The position numbers were made by a program, and so were the translations under genes. The notes beneath the pieces were generated by a model. That model had not been told where the DNA came from and ran no database searches. It saw only the letters and a program-made list of their open reading frames with translations. From Gelidibacter sp038243395 (GTDB taxonomy: Bacteria > Bacteroidota > Bacteroidia > Flavobacteriales > Flavobacteriaceae), in NCBI GenBank assembly GCA_038243395.1, contig JBBSRC010000002.1:1-64000 (forward strand): a DNA stretch of 64,000 nucleotides. The letters run 5' to 3'. Positions 43,748 through 52,370 of this stretch are shown piece after piece (the stretch's first letter is position 1; each line of letters begins with the position of its first letter).

Positions 43748-44503
43748 ATGATTAAAATAACTGCGATAATTCCAACAGGAAACGAACGTCACAACATTGA
43801 AGCCGTTATAGCGTCTGTTGATTTTGCAGATGAAATCTTAGTTGTGGATAGCTTGAGTACCGATGGTACGTTTGAAAAAGCTCAGGAATTGGCAACAAAG
43901 GTTATTAGAAGAGATTTTCAATATGCTGCATCTCAAAAAAACTGGGCCATTCCGCAAGCAAAGTATGAATGGATTTTACTTTTAGATGCAGATGAACGCG
44001 TCACTCCAGAACTAAAAGCTGAAATTTTAGAAATACTTAATAATCCGAACCCAGAATTTGTTGCCTATTGGATAGGGCGTGTCAACCACTTTATGGGAGA
44101 ACGTGTTAATTATAGTGGTTGGCGCAATGATAAGGTCATTCGTCTTTTTAAACGTGATCTATGTAAATACGAGGATAAGTTTGTGCATGAGGAGATTATT
44201 GCCGAAGGTAAAGTTGGATTCTTAAAAAACAAACTGATTCATTATACTTATGTTTCCTTAGATAACTATGTCGAAAAGATGAATAGATATGCAACCTGGC
44301 AAGCCAAAGATTATGACAAGAAAACAGGGAAATTATCGCTATATCATTTCGTCTTAAAACCATTTTGGGGGTTCTTCAAACACTATATTGTGCAAAGCGG
44401 TTTCAGAGATGGAGTAGTAGGCTTGACAATAGGTTATATGCAAGGATATGTAGTCTTTATGCGCTATGTCAAATTGTGGTTGATAAGGAAGAATAGGACG
44501 TAA
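43748..44503 (+). CDS. glycosyltransferase family 2 (LPS core WaaE/KdtX type)
   Basis: A 251-residue inverting GT-A enzyme. It begins ITAIIPTGNERHNIEAVIAS and has the metal-binding DxD in WILLLDADERV. Relatives add beta-glucose to the lipopolysaccharide inner core, and the C-terminal amphipathic stretch suggests membrane association. It is a typical monocistronic gene with a good promoter. Confidence 0.88.
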   Translation: MIKITAIIPTGNERHNIEAVIASVDFADEILVVDSLSTDGTFEKAQELATKVIRRDFQYAASQKNWAIPQAKYEWILLLDADERVTPELKAEILEILNNPNPEFVAYWIGRVNHFMGERVNYSGWRNDKVIRLFKRDLCKYEDKFVHEEIIAEGKVGFLKNKLIHYTYVSLDNYVEKMNRYATWQAKDYDKKTGKLSLYHFVLKPFWGFFKHYIVQSGFRDGVVGLTIGYMQGYVVFMRYVKLWLIRKNRT

Positions 44504-44783
44504 ATTTAAGAATGTGGATTTTGGAACTCGAATTTTGACGGATGACCGATGACGACGACGGAATTTTAAAAACCATTATCCATTTAAATCCAATATCTGT
44601 GAGATTTGTATTTCTGCGAGTAATTCAACGAAAAGTTTTAACGATTATGAAAGAGCTGTAAAACAAAATTAGACAAAGAAGAAAAAGTTTTATAAATCAT
44701 TTAGGTTCATCCATGATAATTATTTTTATCATAAGAAAGAGCCGAGATTATTTACAAAAAGCAACATTAGAATTAGAAAAATT

Positions 44784-45341
44784 ATGCACAAAGAAATTAT
44801 AAATGCAGTACAAGTTTTAAAAGATGGTGGCCTCATACTCTACCCCACCGATACGGTTTGGGGAATTGGCTGTGATGCGACCAATGCGGAGGCTGTCGAA
44901 AAAGTGTTTCAACTAAAAGAACGCAAAGACAATAAAGCACTGATCTGCTTGGTGGTCGATGATCGTATGCTGAGTAAATACGTGAAAGAAATTCCGAAAG
45001 TTGCTTATGATCTTTTCGACGTTTCCGACGATCCGATCACTATAATTTATGATGATGCTCAGAATTTGGCAGAAAATTTGGTCGCTGAAGATAAATCGAT
45101 TGGCATAAGAATACCGAATGACGATTTTTGTTTTCAAGTACTCCGACGTTTTGGCAAACCCATCGTTTCAACATCCGCCAACGTCAGTGCCAAGCCAACA
45201 CCGAAATCATTCGAAGAAATAGCACCCCGCATTTTAAAAGGTGTGGACTATATTGTAAATTTGCATCGCGAAAAAGTTTGCACCAAACCATCTTCAATCA
45301 TTAAATTGAGTGCGAATGGTAAGGTTAAAATAATAAGATAA
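44784..45341 (+). CDS. L-threonylcarbamoyladenylate synthase (YrdC/Sua5 domain)
   Basis: A 185-residue YrdC-domain protein: GLILYPTDTVWGIGCDA at the N terminus, KERKDNKALICLV, and PIVSTSANVSAKPTP. It makes the threonylcarbamoyl-AMP needed for the t6A modification of tRNA. It is the short form, without the C-terminal Sua5 domain. It is followed after 71 bases by the tRNA nucleotidyltransferase gene, a sensible pairing for tRNA maturation. Confidence 0.92.
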   Translation: MHKEIINAVQVLKDGGLILYPTDTVWGIGCDATNAEAVEKVFQLKERKDNKALICLVVDDRMLSKYVKEIPKVAYDLFDVSDDPITIIYDDAQNLAENLVAEDKSIGIRIPNDDFCFQVLRRFGKPIVSTSANVSAKPTPKSFEEIAPRILKGVDYIVNLHREKVCTKPSSIIKLSANGKVKIIR

Positions 45342-45412
45342 CAAAAACTCCAAAATTCAATTTCCAAATTCCGATAGTCTATTTGGTATTTGGTACTTGA
45401 AATTTGAATATT

Positions 45413-46822
45413 ATGGAATACCAAGCCTTAACTCATCCGATTTTCAAAATCATCTCCCAATCTGCAGAAGAACTAGGAATCGACGCTTACGTAATTGGTG
45501 GGTTTGTTCGTGACTATATATTAAAACGCGGACAACATAAAGACATTGACATCGTAGCTGTTGGAAGTGGTATTGCATTGGCCAAGCAGGTCGCAAAAAA
45601 TATTCCTAACCGTCCTAAAGTTCAAGTGTTCAAAACTTACGGAACTGCTATGTTGCGTTACGAAGATATTGAAATCGAATTTGTTGGCGCACGCAAGGAA
45701 TCCTATACTGAAGAAAGCAGAAATCCGCTTGTGGACATTGGCACTTTGGAAGACGACCAAAACCGACGTGATTTTACCATAAATGCCATGGCCTTAGATT
45801 TAAGCGCTTTAAATTTTGGCGACTTGCTCGACCCTTTTGATGGCCTGACAGATTTGGAAGCAAAAATTATTAGAACTCCATTAGATCCTGATATTACCTA
45901 TAGCGATGATCCCTTACGAATGATGCGGGCAATCCGTTTTGCGACCCAACTTAATTTTATTATTGAGAAGGCATCACTCGAGGCCATTTCGAAAAATAAC
46001 GAACGCATTAAAATTATTACCAGCGAGCGGATCGTAGTTGAGCTTAATAAAATTCTTGAAAGCGATATTCCATCGATTGGGTTCCTATTATTGGAGCAAA
46101 CCGGTTTACTGGATTACATCTTACCAGAATTGACCACTTTAAAAGGTATTGATGAAAAAGAAGGACAACGGCACAAGGATAATTTTTATCACACGTTGGA
46201 AGTTGTTGATAATATTGCTCAACACACAGATGATGTTTGGTTGCGCTGGGCAGCACTATTACATGATATCGGTAAGGCGCCCACAAAAAAATTTAGCAAA
46301 AAAGTTGGTTGGACTTTCCATGGACATGAGTTTGAAGGCTCAAAAATGGTCTATACTTTGTTTAAACGCTTGAAAATGCCATTGAATGACAAGATGAAGT
46401 TTGTTCAAAAAATGGTATTTATGAGCTCTCGACCGATTGCCTTGGCAAACGATGTTACTGATTCTGCTGTAAGACGTTTAGTTTTTGATGCGGGAGATTA
46501 TGTCGACGATTTAATGGTATTGTGTGAAGCAGATATCACAACGAAAAACCCTAAGAAATTCAAAAAATATCACAATAATTTTAAACTTGTTAGGGATAAG
46601 ATTGTTGAAGTTGAAGAGCGCGACCAAATTCGGAATTTCCAACCCCCAATTTCCGGCGAAGAAATCATGGAAGCCTTTGGTCTCAAACCATCTCGAGAAA
46701 TAGGAGTGATAAAGGAAGCGATTAAAGAAGCAATTTTGGAAGGTAACATCCCCAATGAACATGCAGCGGCTTATGAGTTGATGTTGGCGGAAGGGAAACG
46801 ACTGGGGCTAAGTGAGGTTTGA
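45413..46822 (+). CDS. CCA tRNA nucleotidyltransferase / poly(A) polymerase family with HD domain
   Basis: 469 residues from the ATG at 45413. The nucleotidyltransferase head shows VIGGFVRDYIL and DIDIVAVG with the metal Asp pair, then RRDFTINAMA and DDPLRMMRAIRFA. A C-terminal HD phosphohydrolase domain includes RWAALLHDIGKAP. It adds or repairs the 3' CCA of tRNAs. The HD domain could cleave 2'-3' cyclic phosphate. The protein is cytosolic. Confidence 0.93.
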   Translation: MEYQALTHPIFKIISQSAEELGIDAYVIGGFVRDYILKRGQHKDIDIVAVGSGIALAKQVAKNIPNRPKVQVFKTYGTAMLRYEDIEIEFVGARKESYTEESRNPLVDIGTLEDDQNRRDFTINAMALDLSALNFGDLLDPFDGLTDLEAKIIRTPLDPDITYSDDPLRMMRAIRFATQLNFIIEKASLEAISKNNERIKIITSERIVVELNKILESDIPSIGFLLLEQTGLLDYILPELTTLKGIDEKEGQRHKDNFYHTLEVVDNIAQHTDDVWLRWAALLHDIGKAPTKKFSKKVGWTFHGHEFEGSKMVYTLFKRLKMPLNDKMKFVQKMVFMSSRPIALANDVTDSAVRRLVFDAGDYVDDLMVLCEADITTKNPKKFKKYHNNFKLVRDKIVEVEERDQIRNFQPPISGEEIMEAFGLKPSREIGVIKEAIKEAILEGNIPNEHAAAYELMLAEGKRLGLSEV

Positions 46823-46903
46823 AGTTCTAGGTTTGAGGGAGGTATTAGTGATTAAGATTATAGTTAAATAAATTAAAATTGACGTTCAAGTTCATTTTCA
46901 ATT

Positions 46904-46975
46904 CGGTTACTGAGCGTAGTCGAAGTACGGTTACCGAGCGTATTCAAAGTACGGTTACTGAGCGTAGTCGAAGTA
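46904..46975. repeat. three tandem 24-bp repeats before ctaA
   Basis: Units at 46904-46927, 46928-46951 and 46952-46975. The first and third are identical; the middle one differs at three positions. The unit begins CGGTTACTGAGCG. The array ends 15 bases before the ctaA start codon. Confidence 0.95.
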
Positions 46976-46990
46976 TCAAATTCATTTTTA

Positions 46991-48010
46991 ATGACAAAAC
47001 AAAAAGATAATAAGAAGGTCATTTACTGGCTACTTACAGGTTGTGCACTACTGTTTATTATGGTGTTAATTGGCGCGATTACAAGGTTAACGGATTCTGG
47101 CCTATCTATCTCCGACTACAAACTTATTACCGGTACCATTCCCCCTCTCAATGAAGTAGAATGGCAAAAGGCTTTCGATCTTTACCAACAATATCCTGAA
47201 TTCCAGAAGCTGCATTCGCATTTTACACTGTCAGATTTTAAAGAGATTTACTTTTGGGAATGGCTGCATCGTGTCATGGGACGTCTCATTGGCCTAGTTT
47301 TCATCTTTCCATTTATTTATTTTTTAGCTACCAAACAACTGACCTCAAAAACTATCAAGAAATGTCTGGTTCTTTTATTTCTAGGTGGTTTTCAAGGTTT
47401 TTTAGGCTGGTATATGGTAAAAAGTGGTTTAGTAGATATGCCAAATGTGAGTCATTACAGATTAGCGGCGCATTTAACCACAGCATTTTTAACTTTTGCA
47501 GCAACGCTTTGGGTGGCTTTAGATTTAAAATTTCCAATTAAGAAACCAATCGATAAAAATTTCAGGAACCTCATCATTCTTGGCTACGTTATTCTTTTGA
47601 TTCAAATCATTTATGGTGGTTTTGTGGCTGGTTTAAAAGCCGGACTATTGCACAATCATTGGCCCTTCATGAACGAAGGAAAATTCATCCATGAATCCGC
47701 ATATGCCATTGACCCGCTCTATGTGAATTTTATTGAGAACCCAAGTGGCATTCAATTTGTCCACCGCACATTTGCTTATGTAGTGGTAATAATTATTGCC
47801 ATCATCTGGTATCGCGCCAAACAATTGACTTTAACTAAAGTGCAGGATCAAAGTATAAATAGCTTGCTCATCCTTGTCGGCTTACAATTTTTATTAGGTG
47901 TCCTTACCATCATTTATGGCGTTCCGTTATGGTTGGGGGTTGCACATCAAATTGGGGCATTTTTCCTATTATCGGCAATGACATTTACATTACATCGCTT
48001 TAGTAGATAG
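46991..48010 (+). CDS. ctaA: heme A synthase (COX15/CtaA family)
   Basis: A 339-residue membrane protein with about eight helices that oxidises the heme O methyl group to make heme A for cytochrome oxidase. The family's conserved segments are visible: GAITRLTDSGLSISDYK near residues 23-39, WLHRVMGRLIG, and FVHRTFAYVVV with heme-ligand histidines, plus GVAHQIGAFFLL. No other cytochrome oxidase genes lie in the window. Three 24-bp repeats directly precede it. Confidence 0.95.
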   Translation: MTKQKDNKKVIYWLLTGCALLFIMVLIGAITRLTDSGLSISDYKLITGTIPPLNEVEWQKAFDLYQQYPEFQKLHSHFTLSDFKEIYFWEWLHRVMGRLIGLVFIFPFIYFLATKQLTSKTIKKCLVLLFLGGFQGFLGWYMVKSGLVDMPNVSHYRLAAHLTTAFLTFAATLWVALDLKFPIKKPIDKNFRNLIILGYVILLIQIIYGGFVAGLKAGLLHNHWPFMNEGKFIHESAYAIDPLYVNFIENPSGIQFVHRTFAYVVVIIIAIIWYRAKQLTLTKVQDQSINSLLILVGLQFLLGVLTIIYGVPLWLGVAHQIGAFFLLSAMTFTLHRFSR

Positions 48011-48022
48011 TAGAAAAAGGTT

Positions 48023-48030
48023 TAACTTTG
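48023..48030 (+). promoter_or_regulatory. -7 promoter element of the PRiA4-like gene
   Basis: TAACTTTG fits TAnnTTTG, 18 bases before the ATG. Confidence 0.4.
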
Positions 48031-48047
48031 TAAATTAAATTTTAAAA

Positions 48048-48566
48048 ATGGTTTATAGATTCAGAATAGTTCTTGACAATGACACCGAGGATGATGTTTT
48101 TAGGGATATTGAAATTCTTGAAACAGACACTCTCGAAGATCTTCATAACAGCATTACTCAAGCTTTTGGATTTGATGGTATTGAAATGGCCTCTTTTTAT
48201 TTAAGTGACGACGAATGGAACCAAGGCGAGGAAATCTCCATGTTCGATATTAGTGAAGGATATGATAAGGTTAGATTAATGTCAGAAACACCAATCAACG
48301 ATGTGTCTGATGAAAAGAAAACCAAGTTAATCTATGTGTATGATTTTTTCAGCATGTGGACTTTTTATGTGGAATTAGCAGAAATCGTTGAGGAAATTCA
48401 AGGCACTGATTATCCAAACCTAATGTTTGTACACGGACAAATCCCTACTGAAGCACCTCAAAAATCATTTGAAGCCGAAAATGCAGATGATGATTATGAT
48501 GAGTTTGACGATGATTTTGATGTAGATGATTATGAGAACCTAGATTTTGATGAGAATTGGAATTAA
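48048..48566 (+). CDS. acidic PRiA4 ORF-3-like protein
   Basis: A 172-residue protein. The N-terminal ~125 residues resemble the plasmid pRiA4b ORF-3 fold (YRFRIVLDNDTEDDVFRDIE, then ITQAFGFDGIEMASFYLSDD). The last ~30 residues are almost all Asp and Glu, so it is strongly acidic and probably partly disordered. Its function is unknown; no partner is nearby. Confidence 0.8.
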   Translation: MVYRFRIVLDNDTEDDVFRDIEILETDTLEDLHNSITQAFGFDGIEMASFYLSDDEWNQGEEISMFDISEGYDKVRLMSETPINDVSDEKKTKLIYVYDFFSMWTFYVELAEIVEEIQGTDYPNLMFVHGQIPTEAPQKSFEAENADDDYDEFDDDFDVDDYENLDFDENWN

Positions 48567-48774
48567 GAAATATTCTTTATTATGTATTGGTATTATTTAT
48601 TATTGTTGTCTGATTAGATTCTAAAGTACATTTTACCACATCAGAATATAGATTTATAAATCTATTGTTTTAAGACCTAAGTATTCAGTAAAGCAGCAGA
48701 AATCTGTTTTTATTTTTCATCTAAAGCAAGTCTATTTTCTGTATTCTAGTCTCTATATTCTTACTTTTTTTCTT

Positions 48775-49836
48775 CTATTTCAAAGATCGCATATTGACAT
48801 TTTCGTAATTCCGTTGCACAAAATCGAGAGCATTTTTCACGATTTCCCCCATGTTTTTACTGCGTTTGAATTTTAGATCTTGAGTGTACTCGAATATCTT
48901 CATTTTCAAAAGCATGATATGCTCTGGTTTAGATAGCGTATCAGCAATCATGCAATCCAATAATTCTTTAATCCGTTCATGATAACTGATCAACCGTTTG
49001 GCAACAATAGATCGTTCTTCCAATTTATATTGATCAATGGATTCTTTCTGAAAAAGTCCCTGCACCAATTGTACCATCGCTAAATTCTCCTTAAAAAATT
49101 GAGGGCGGTAAACATTAAACTTACCCTCAAAACTTTGTTGATCGAAATCTATGGCTCTTATTTTATAAACGACGTGGTCGAAATCATGTGTAGGTACGAT
49201 GACATAATTATAAGAACGCATATCTCCTAAAAGCCGGATCATGCATCTTTCATTAAATTTTACAAACTCCTTGGCGATCTGCGATTTTTCCGATGGTGTA
49301 CACTTGGGCAACATGTTTTTAATAAATTCGTCTCCAGGTATTCCTGCAATATGCTCTTCAATCAACGTATCTTGATAGACTAAAAAATTCAAGTTATATG
49401 GCGAAAGCATATGCTCTAATTCCAAGCCATAAATGCGCGAAGCATCTGCTTTTTTGACATATAAATAGCTGTAGTTATCATTTAGAATATTTCTAATCTT
49501 GACCCGGAACGGTTTTGAATTTCCGAAGGTGCAATAATCGATGGCATCCACATTTAAAAATGGAATGGTACGATCGTTACCATCTGAATGCAAAAGCGTA
49601 TAGACCCTTTTTAAACTTAAATCGATTTCTTGTCTTTCAAATTCATTAAAATACACTCTTACCCAAAGGGTATCATTATCATCTTTATCATACAAAACAA
49701 TTGAGCCTTGAAAGCGCAATAAATCGTCATAAAAAATGGGCAACTTTATATTTCTGTTGTATTCAGATAGATAATTGTGCAACATTTCGGTTATGGGATA
49801 TGAAGGTTTGCGCAATGATATTTTAAGATCTTCCAT
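48775..49836 (-). CDS. conserved hypothetical protein
   Basis: A 353-residue protein without signal peptide or membrane segment. I do not recognise a domain with confidence. The segment IRAIDFDQQSFEGKF, and LLGDMRSYNYVIVP before it, recall the catalytic-loop and metal-binding Asp pattern of kinase-like folds, but no glycine-rich ATP loop is seen. The frame is intact and the ATG is well placed. Flanked by the acidic PRiA4-like gene and an ABC transporter on the other strand. Confidence 0.7.
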   Translation of the reverse strand: MEDLKISLRKPSYPITEMLHNYLSEYNRNIKLPIFYDDLLRFQGSIVLYDKDDNDTLWVRVYFNEFERQEIDLSLKRVYTLLHSDGNDRTIPFLNVDAIDYCTFGNSKPFRVKIRNILNDNYSYLYVKKADASRIYGLELEHMLSPYNLNFLVYQDTLIEEHIAGIPGDEFIKNMLPKCTPSEKSQIAKEFVKFNERCMIRLLGDMRSYNYVIVPTHDFDHVVYKIRAIDFDQQSFEGKFNVYRPQFFKENLAMVQLVQGLFQKESIDQYKLEERSIVAKRLISYHERIKELLDCMIADTLSKPEHIMLLKMKIFEYTQDLKFKRSKNMGEIVKNALDFVQRNYENVNMRSLK

Positions 49837-49935
49837 ACTGTCTAAGTTAACTCAAATGTAAAGTTTTTATATTTACATATGTAACAAATTTAAGCATCAC
49901 TCGTCATACGTATAACTAATCAATCAGAAAACATC

Positions 49936-50832
49936 TTGGAAACAATTCTCACCATCAGCAACCTGACCAAAAAGTTTGGATATCTTACGGCAGTCAAAGA
50001 TTTGTCATTTACGATCAATAAAGGAAATGTATATGGCATTTTAGGACCTAACGGAAGTGGAAAATCGACCACTTTGGGTATTGTCTTGAATGTGGTTAAT
50101 AAAACTTCAGGAAACTTCAGTTGGTTTGAAGGACAAACAACAACTCACGATGCGTTAAAAAAAGTTGGGGCAATTATAGAAAACCCTAATTTCTATCCCT
50201 ACATGACTGCTTATCAAAATTTAAAGTTGGTTTGCAAAATTAAAGGGGTTGAATATATTAAGATTGATGAGAAGCTAGCAATTGTTGGCCTCTTAGATCG
50301 AAAGGACAGCAAATTCAAAAATTATTCTTTGGGAATGAAACAACGTTTAGCCATTGCTTCTGCGCTACTCAATGATCCCGAAATCCTAATCTTAGATGAA
50401 CCCACCAACGGATTGGATCCGCAGGGGATTCATCAGATCAGAACTTTGATCAAACAGATAGCGAGTGAAGGAACGACCATTCTGTTGGCATCCCATCTTT
50501 TAGATGAAGTTGAAAAAGTCTGCTCTCACGTGGTCGTTCTTCGTAAAGGCGAAAAACTATATTCTGGTCGCGTAGATGAAATGATTTCCAGTCATGGATT
50601 TTTTGAATTGAAATCTGTCCAACACGAGACCTTGTTGGCATTTCTTACAGACAATCCAGATTTTATAAGGGTAAAAGAAGATGGTGAACTCATTACCGCT
50701 TTTTTAAACGCACCTATGGATGCATCCACGTTTAATAAACTCATGTTTGATAAGGACATTACACTTTCGCATTTAGTAAAACGTAAAGAAAGCTTGGAAG
50801 AACAATTCCTTAAATTAACTGACAACAACTAA
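49936..50832 (+). CDS. ABC transporter ATP-binding protein
   Basis: A 298-residue ABC ATPase beginning with a TTG codon (METILTISNLTKKFG). Walker A GPNGSGKST, signature YSLGMKQRLAIAS and Walker B ILILDEPTNGLD are all visible, plus the switch His in LLASHLLDEVEK. The C-terminal ~80 residues form the extra domain of the bacitracin/Nat-type exporters. It works with the permease encoded 18 bases downstream. The substrate is unknown. Confidence 0.93.
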   Translation: METILTISNLTKKFGYLTAVKDLSFTINKGNVYGILGPNGSGKSTTLGIVLNVVNKTSGNFSWFEGQTTTHDALKKVGAIIENPNFYPYMTAYQNLKLVCKIKGVEYIKIDEKLAIVGLLDRKDSKFKNYSLGMKQRLAIASALLNDPEILILDEPTNGLDPQGIHQIRTLIKQIASEGTTILLASHLLDEVEKVCSHVVVLRKGEKLYSGRVDEMISSHGFFELKSVQHETLLAFLTDNPDFIRVKEDGELITAFLNAPMDASTFNKLMFDKDITLSHLVKRKESLEEQFLKLTDNN

Positions 50833-50850
50833 ACAATCAATTTCAATCTT

Positions 50851-51675
50851 ATGTTACGACTAGTCAATTTAGAACTGCAAAAATTACTTTTGAATACCGC
50901 GAGTAAAGTTTTGATATTCATCTCCTTTATTCTGCCATTTACAGTTTTGATTCTTTCATCCATAAAAATTAATTTCTTCGGGTTCTTTACTTTGGAATTG
51001 GGCGAACTTGGTATTTTTAATTTTCCGATTATTTGGCATATTACCACATTTTTTACATCCTATTTTAAGCTGTTTTTTGCCATTGTTGTGGTCAGTATGA
51101 TCGGGAACGAGTATAGCAATAAAACCATAAAACAAAATTTAATTGATGGATTGAGCAAAAAAGAATTTATACTTTCTAAGTTTTATACCATCGTTTTCTT
51201 TTCTCTTTTGGCCACTGTACTAATTGGAGTGGGTTCTTTTCTCATCGGTCTTTATTATTCAAGTTACACCGAAGCATCAATTATCTTTAGAGAAACAGAA
51301 TTTCTATTGGCCTACTTTGTAAAACTGGTCGGCTTTTTTAGTTTGTGTTTGTTCTTTGGAATGTTGGTAAAGCGCTCTGCTTTTGCTTTGGCATTTATTT
51401 TTCTGCTGTATATTTTTGAATGGATTATCTTTTCGATTGTACTAAAAGCGGCGAGTTTAGATATCGCCTGGAAGGTAAAGAATTTATTACCCTTGGAATC
51501 CATGTACAATTTGATTGACCAACCTTTCCAACGTGTGATGATGACTAAGTATCCTGAAAAAATTGATATGACCTACGATTATGCCGTACATTGGTATGAA
51601 GTTGTTATTGTCTTGGGTTGGACAGCACTATTCGTTTTTTTATCGTATTTGTTACTAAAAAAGCGGGATCTATAA
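50851..51675 (+). CDS. ABC transporter permease (ABC-2 type)
   Basis: A 274-residue membrane protein with about six helices and the sequence SMIGNEYSNKTIKQNLIDGLSKKEF, typical of ABC-2 type permeases as used for drug, lantibiotic or cation export. It is the partner of the ATPase directly upstream. The permease is compact and has no fused ATPase domain. Confidence 0.88.
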   Translation: MLRLVNLELQKLLLNTASKVLIFISFILPFTVLILSSIKINFFGFFTLELGELGIFNFPIIWHITTFFTSYFKLFFAIVVVSMIGNEYSNKTIKQNLIDGLSKKEFILSKFYTIVFFSLLATVLIGVGSFLIGLYYSSYTEASIIFRETEFLLAYFVKLVGFFSLCLFFGMLVKRSAFALAFIFLLYIFEWIIFSIVLKAASLDIAWKVKNLLPLESMYNLIDQPFQRVMMTKYPEKIDMTYDYAVHWYEVVIVLGWTALFVFLSYLLLKKRDL

Positions 51676-52370
51676 TCCATTGGATAGTAAATCCTATTGG
51701 TAATGACGAATTAAATGCTACTCGGATTTCCGCATGTTCTCATTTATTTTTTTCAATAAGATGAGCGTTTAGATAAATATTTTGACAGAAAATTGGAGAA
51801 GTTGCAAATAGAGATTTCTCAAAAATAAACCACAATAAACTAAAGTGCCATGCCAGCCAAAATTTCTTTTGTCCAGTTTTTTTTCTTTACCGGACTGAAA
51901 AGTCCGTTGCATTCGGATATCTATAATACATAATTTACGCCTGTATTTTCAGGAACCAGTGAATTTTACGAAAATTCGTAAGCCCCCCCCCTATCCATCA
52001 ATATCGGTGAGAAGGATTGGCGAAGTCATCCAAGTTTTGCGGTAAAGGTATTAGAAACTAATCGAAATGCAGGAAATCACGTCTACCATATTAGGTTCTG
52101 GCGGGGTTCTAACTTCCTTTAAGATTGAAGATTATCTTCCGAAGCCGCTTTCTCTATTGGCATATCTGCAGGTTAAATTATCAGCTGAGCTCATCAAACA
52201 ATAAGAACTGAATAACAAGGAGTCTCCAAACGTTAATTTATCGTGTACTTCATCGTGTTTTATTGCGTTTCATCTAATTGTTTTGTACTTTTCGCCCATA
52301 ATTAAACCTACAGTACACCTCATATCCCCTCAATATGAGATAATGCTGACGAAATCTTAACCTACATAGA
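51676..52370. other. long spacer with gene debris and a poly-C tract
   Basis: About 695 bases without an intact gene. Short protein-like open stretches occur, one reading SINIGEKDWRSHPSFAVKVL (around 52000-52060) in line with an earlier FSGTSEFYENS across a stop, and another at 52068-52203 that includes KIEDYLPKPLSLL, faintly like the end of a response-regulator receiver domain. A run of nine C (51983-51991) stands out. Probably decayed genes; identity unknown. Confidence 0.4.
52263..52293 (+). promoter_or_regulatory. promoter of the first giant surface-protein gene
   Basis: TTG at 52263-52265 and TACTTTTC at 52286-52293 are separated by 20 bases. One mismatch to TAnnTTTG. A leader of about 70 bases would precede the ATG. 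Confidence 0.45.

Noticed and set aside
46904..46975. CRISPR array
   Set aside because: The 24-bp units are head to tail with no spacers, so it is a tandem repeat.
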